From Microbacteriaceae bacterium PS02343 (GTDB taxonomy: Bacteria; Actinomycetota; Actinomycetes; Actinomycetales; Microbacteriaceae), in NCBI GenBank assembly GCA_029959365.1, contig JASCOA010000028.1, positions 1 through 32,755 on the forward strand: a stretch of DNA of 32,755 nucleotides. The letters run 5' to 3'. The notes beneath the pieces are model-generated. The model saw only the letters and a list, made by a program, of their open reading frames with translations, was not told the DNA's origin and searched no databases. The stretch's first letter is position 1; each line of letters starts with the position of its first letter. Below, piece after piece: positions 32,733-32,755 of this stretch. Both the position numbers and the translations under genes were made by a program.

Positions 32733-32755
32733 ACCGCAGCACAGCGCCCCCAGAG

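Overview
The window is very GC-rich (roughly 73% by eye). It has Asp codons that are almost all GAC, many GTG starts, 4-nt ATGA/GTGA gene overlaps, and many -10 boxes of the form TANNNT placed 6-9 nt before the start codon (leaderless transcripts). Together with DUF3039, the gene content and the local order (pncB / murI-rph-rdgB), this points to an actinobacterium, most likely a Microbacteriaceae chromosome. I see no insertion sequence, integrase, phage gene or CRISPR array. It looks like ordinary chromosome with several accessory transport and surface loci.

Layout. 1-4.2 kb: a LicC-like nucleotidyltransferase (-), then an ABC exporter whose ATPase carries a long histone-like Ala/Lys/Pro tail, and DUF3039. 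4.2-7.8 kb: pncB (-) divergent from murI-rph-rdgB (cell-wall D-Glu supply, tRNA 3' processing, nucleotide-pool cleaning). 7.9-11.4 kb: a NarL/DesK-type two-component system divergent from an ABC-2 exporter that it probably controls. 11.5-15.9 kb: a metal-homeostasis block with a manganese-type ABC importer (lipoprotein, ATPase, permease), an MntR-like DtxR regulator with an apparent 1-nt frameshift, and a CDF efflux pump. 16-17 kb: DedA membrane protein and tRNA-Leu(UAG). 17-22.6 kb: a phosphonate operon preceded by a PHO-box-like repeat: PhnD-like lipoprotein, PhnC, a tandem-fused PhnE, an FAD amine oxidoreductase and a PhnX-like HAD hydrolase. 22.6-24.2 kb: a GH114-like lipoprotein, a glycolipid-binding-domain protein and a 42-aa membrane peptide, all on the minus strand. 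24.4-29 kb: a compact Tad pilus operon (ATPase, two platform proteins, a pilin-like peptide, TadE, TadF and TadG-like proteins). 29.2-32.7 kb: DUF1272, a histidine phosphatase (-), an MFS transporter (-) and prfB (RF2).

How it works together. The manganese block reads as a self-contained circuit: importer plus repressor in one operon, with a dyad (11521-11540) lying on the start codon of the leaderless message as the likely operator. The phosphonate operon imports an organophosphonate. The FAD enzyme and the PhnX-like enzyme, a recurrent pair, should oxidise an aminoalkylphosphonate to an aldehyde and cleave its C-P bond, with phosphate-starvation control through the PHO box.

The signals most worth a second look are the mntR frameshift that creates an artificial mntR-CDF fusion, the dyad at mntA, the phosphonate enzyme pair with its PHO box, the histone-like ABC tail, the over-represented word AGCGGATGCG, and two intergenic regions with unexplained repeat structure (15.99 kb and 17.04 kb). 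No wholly new system was found.
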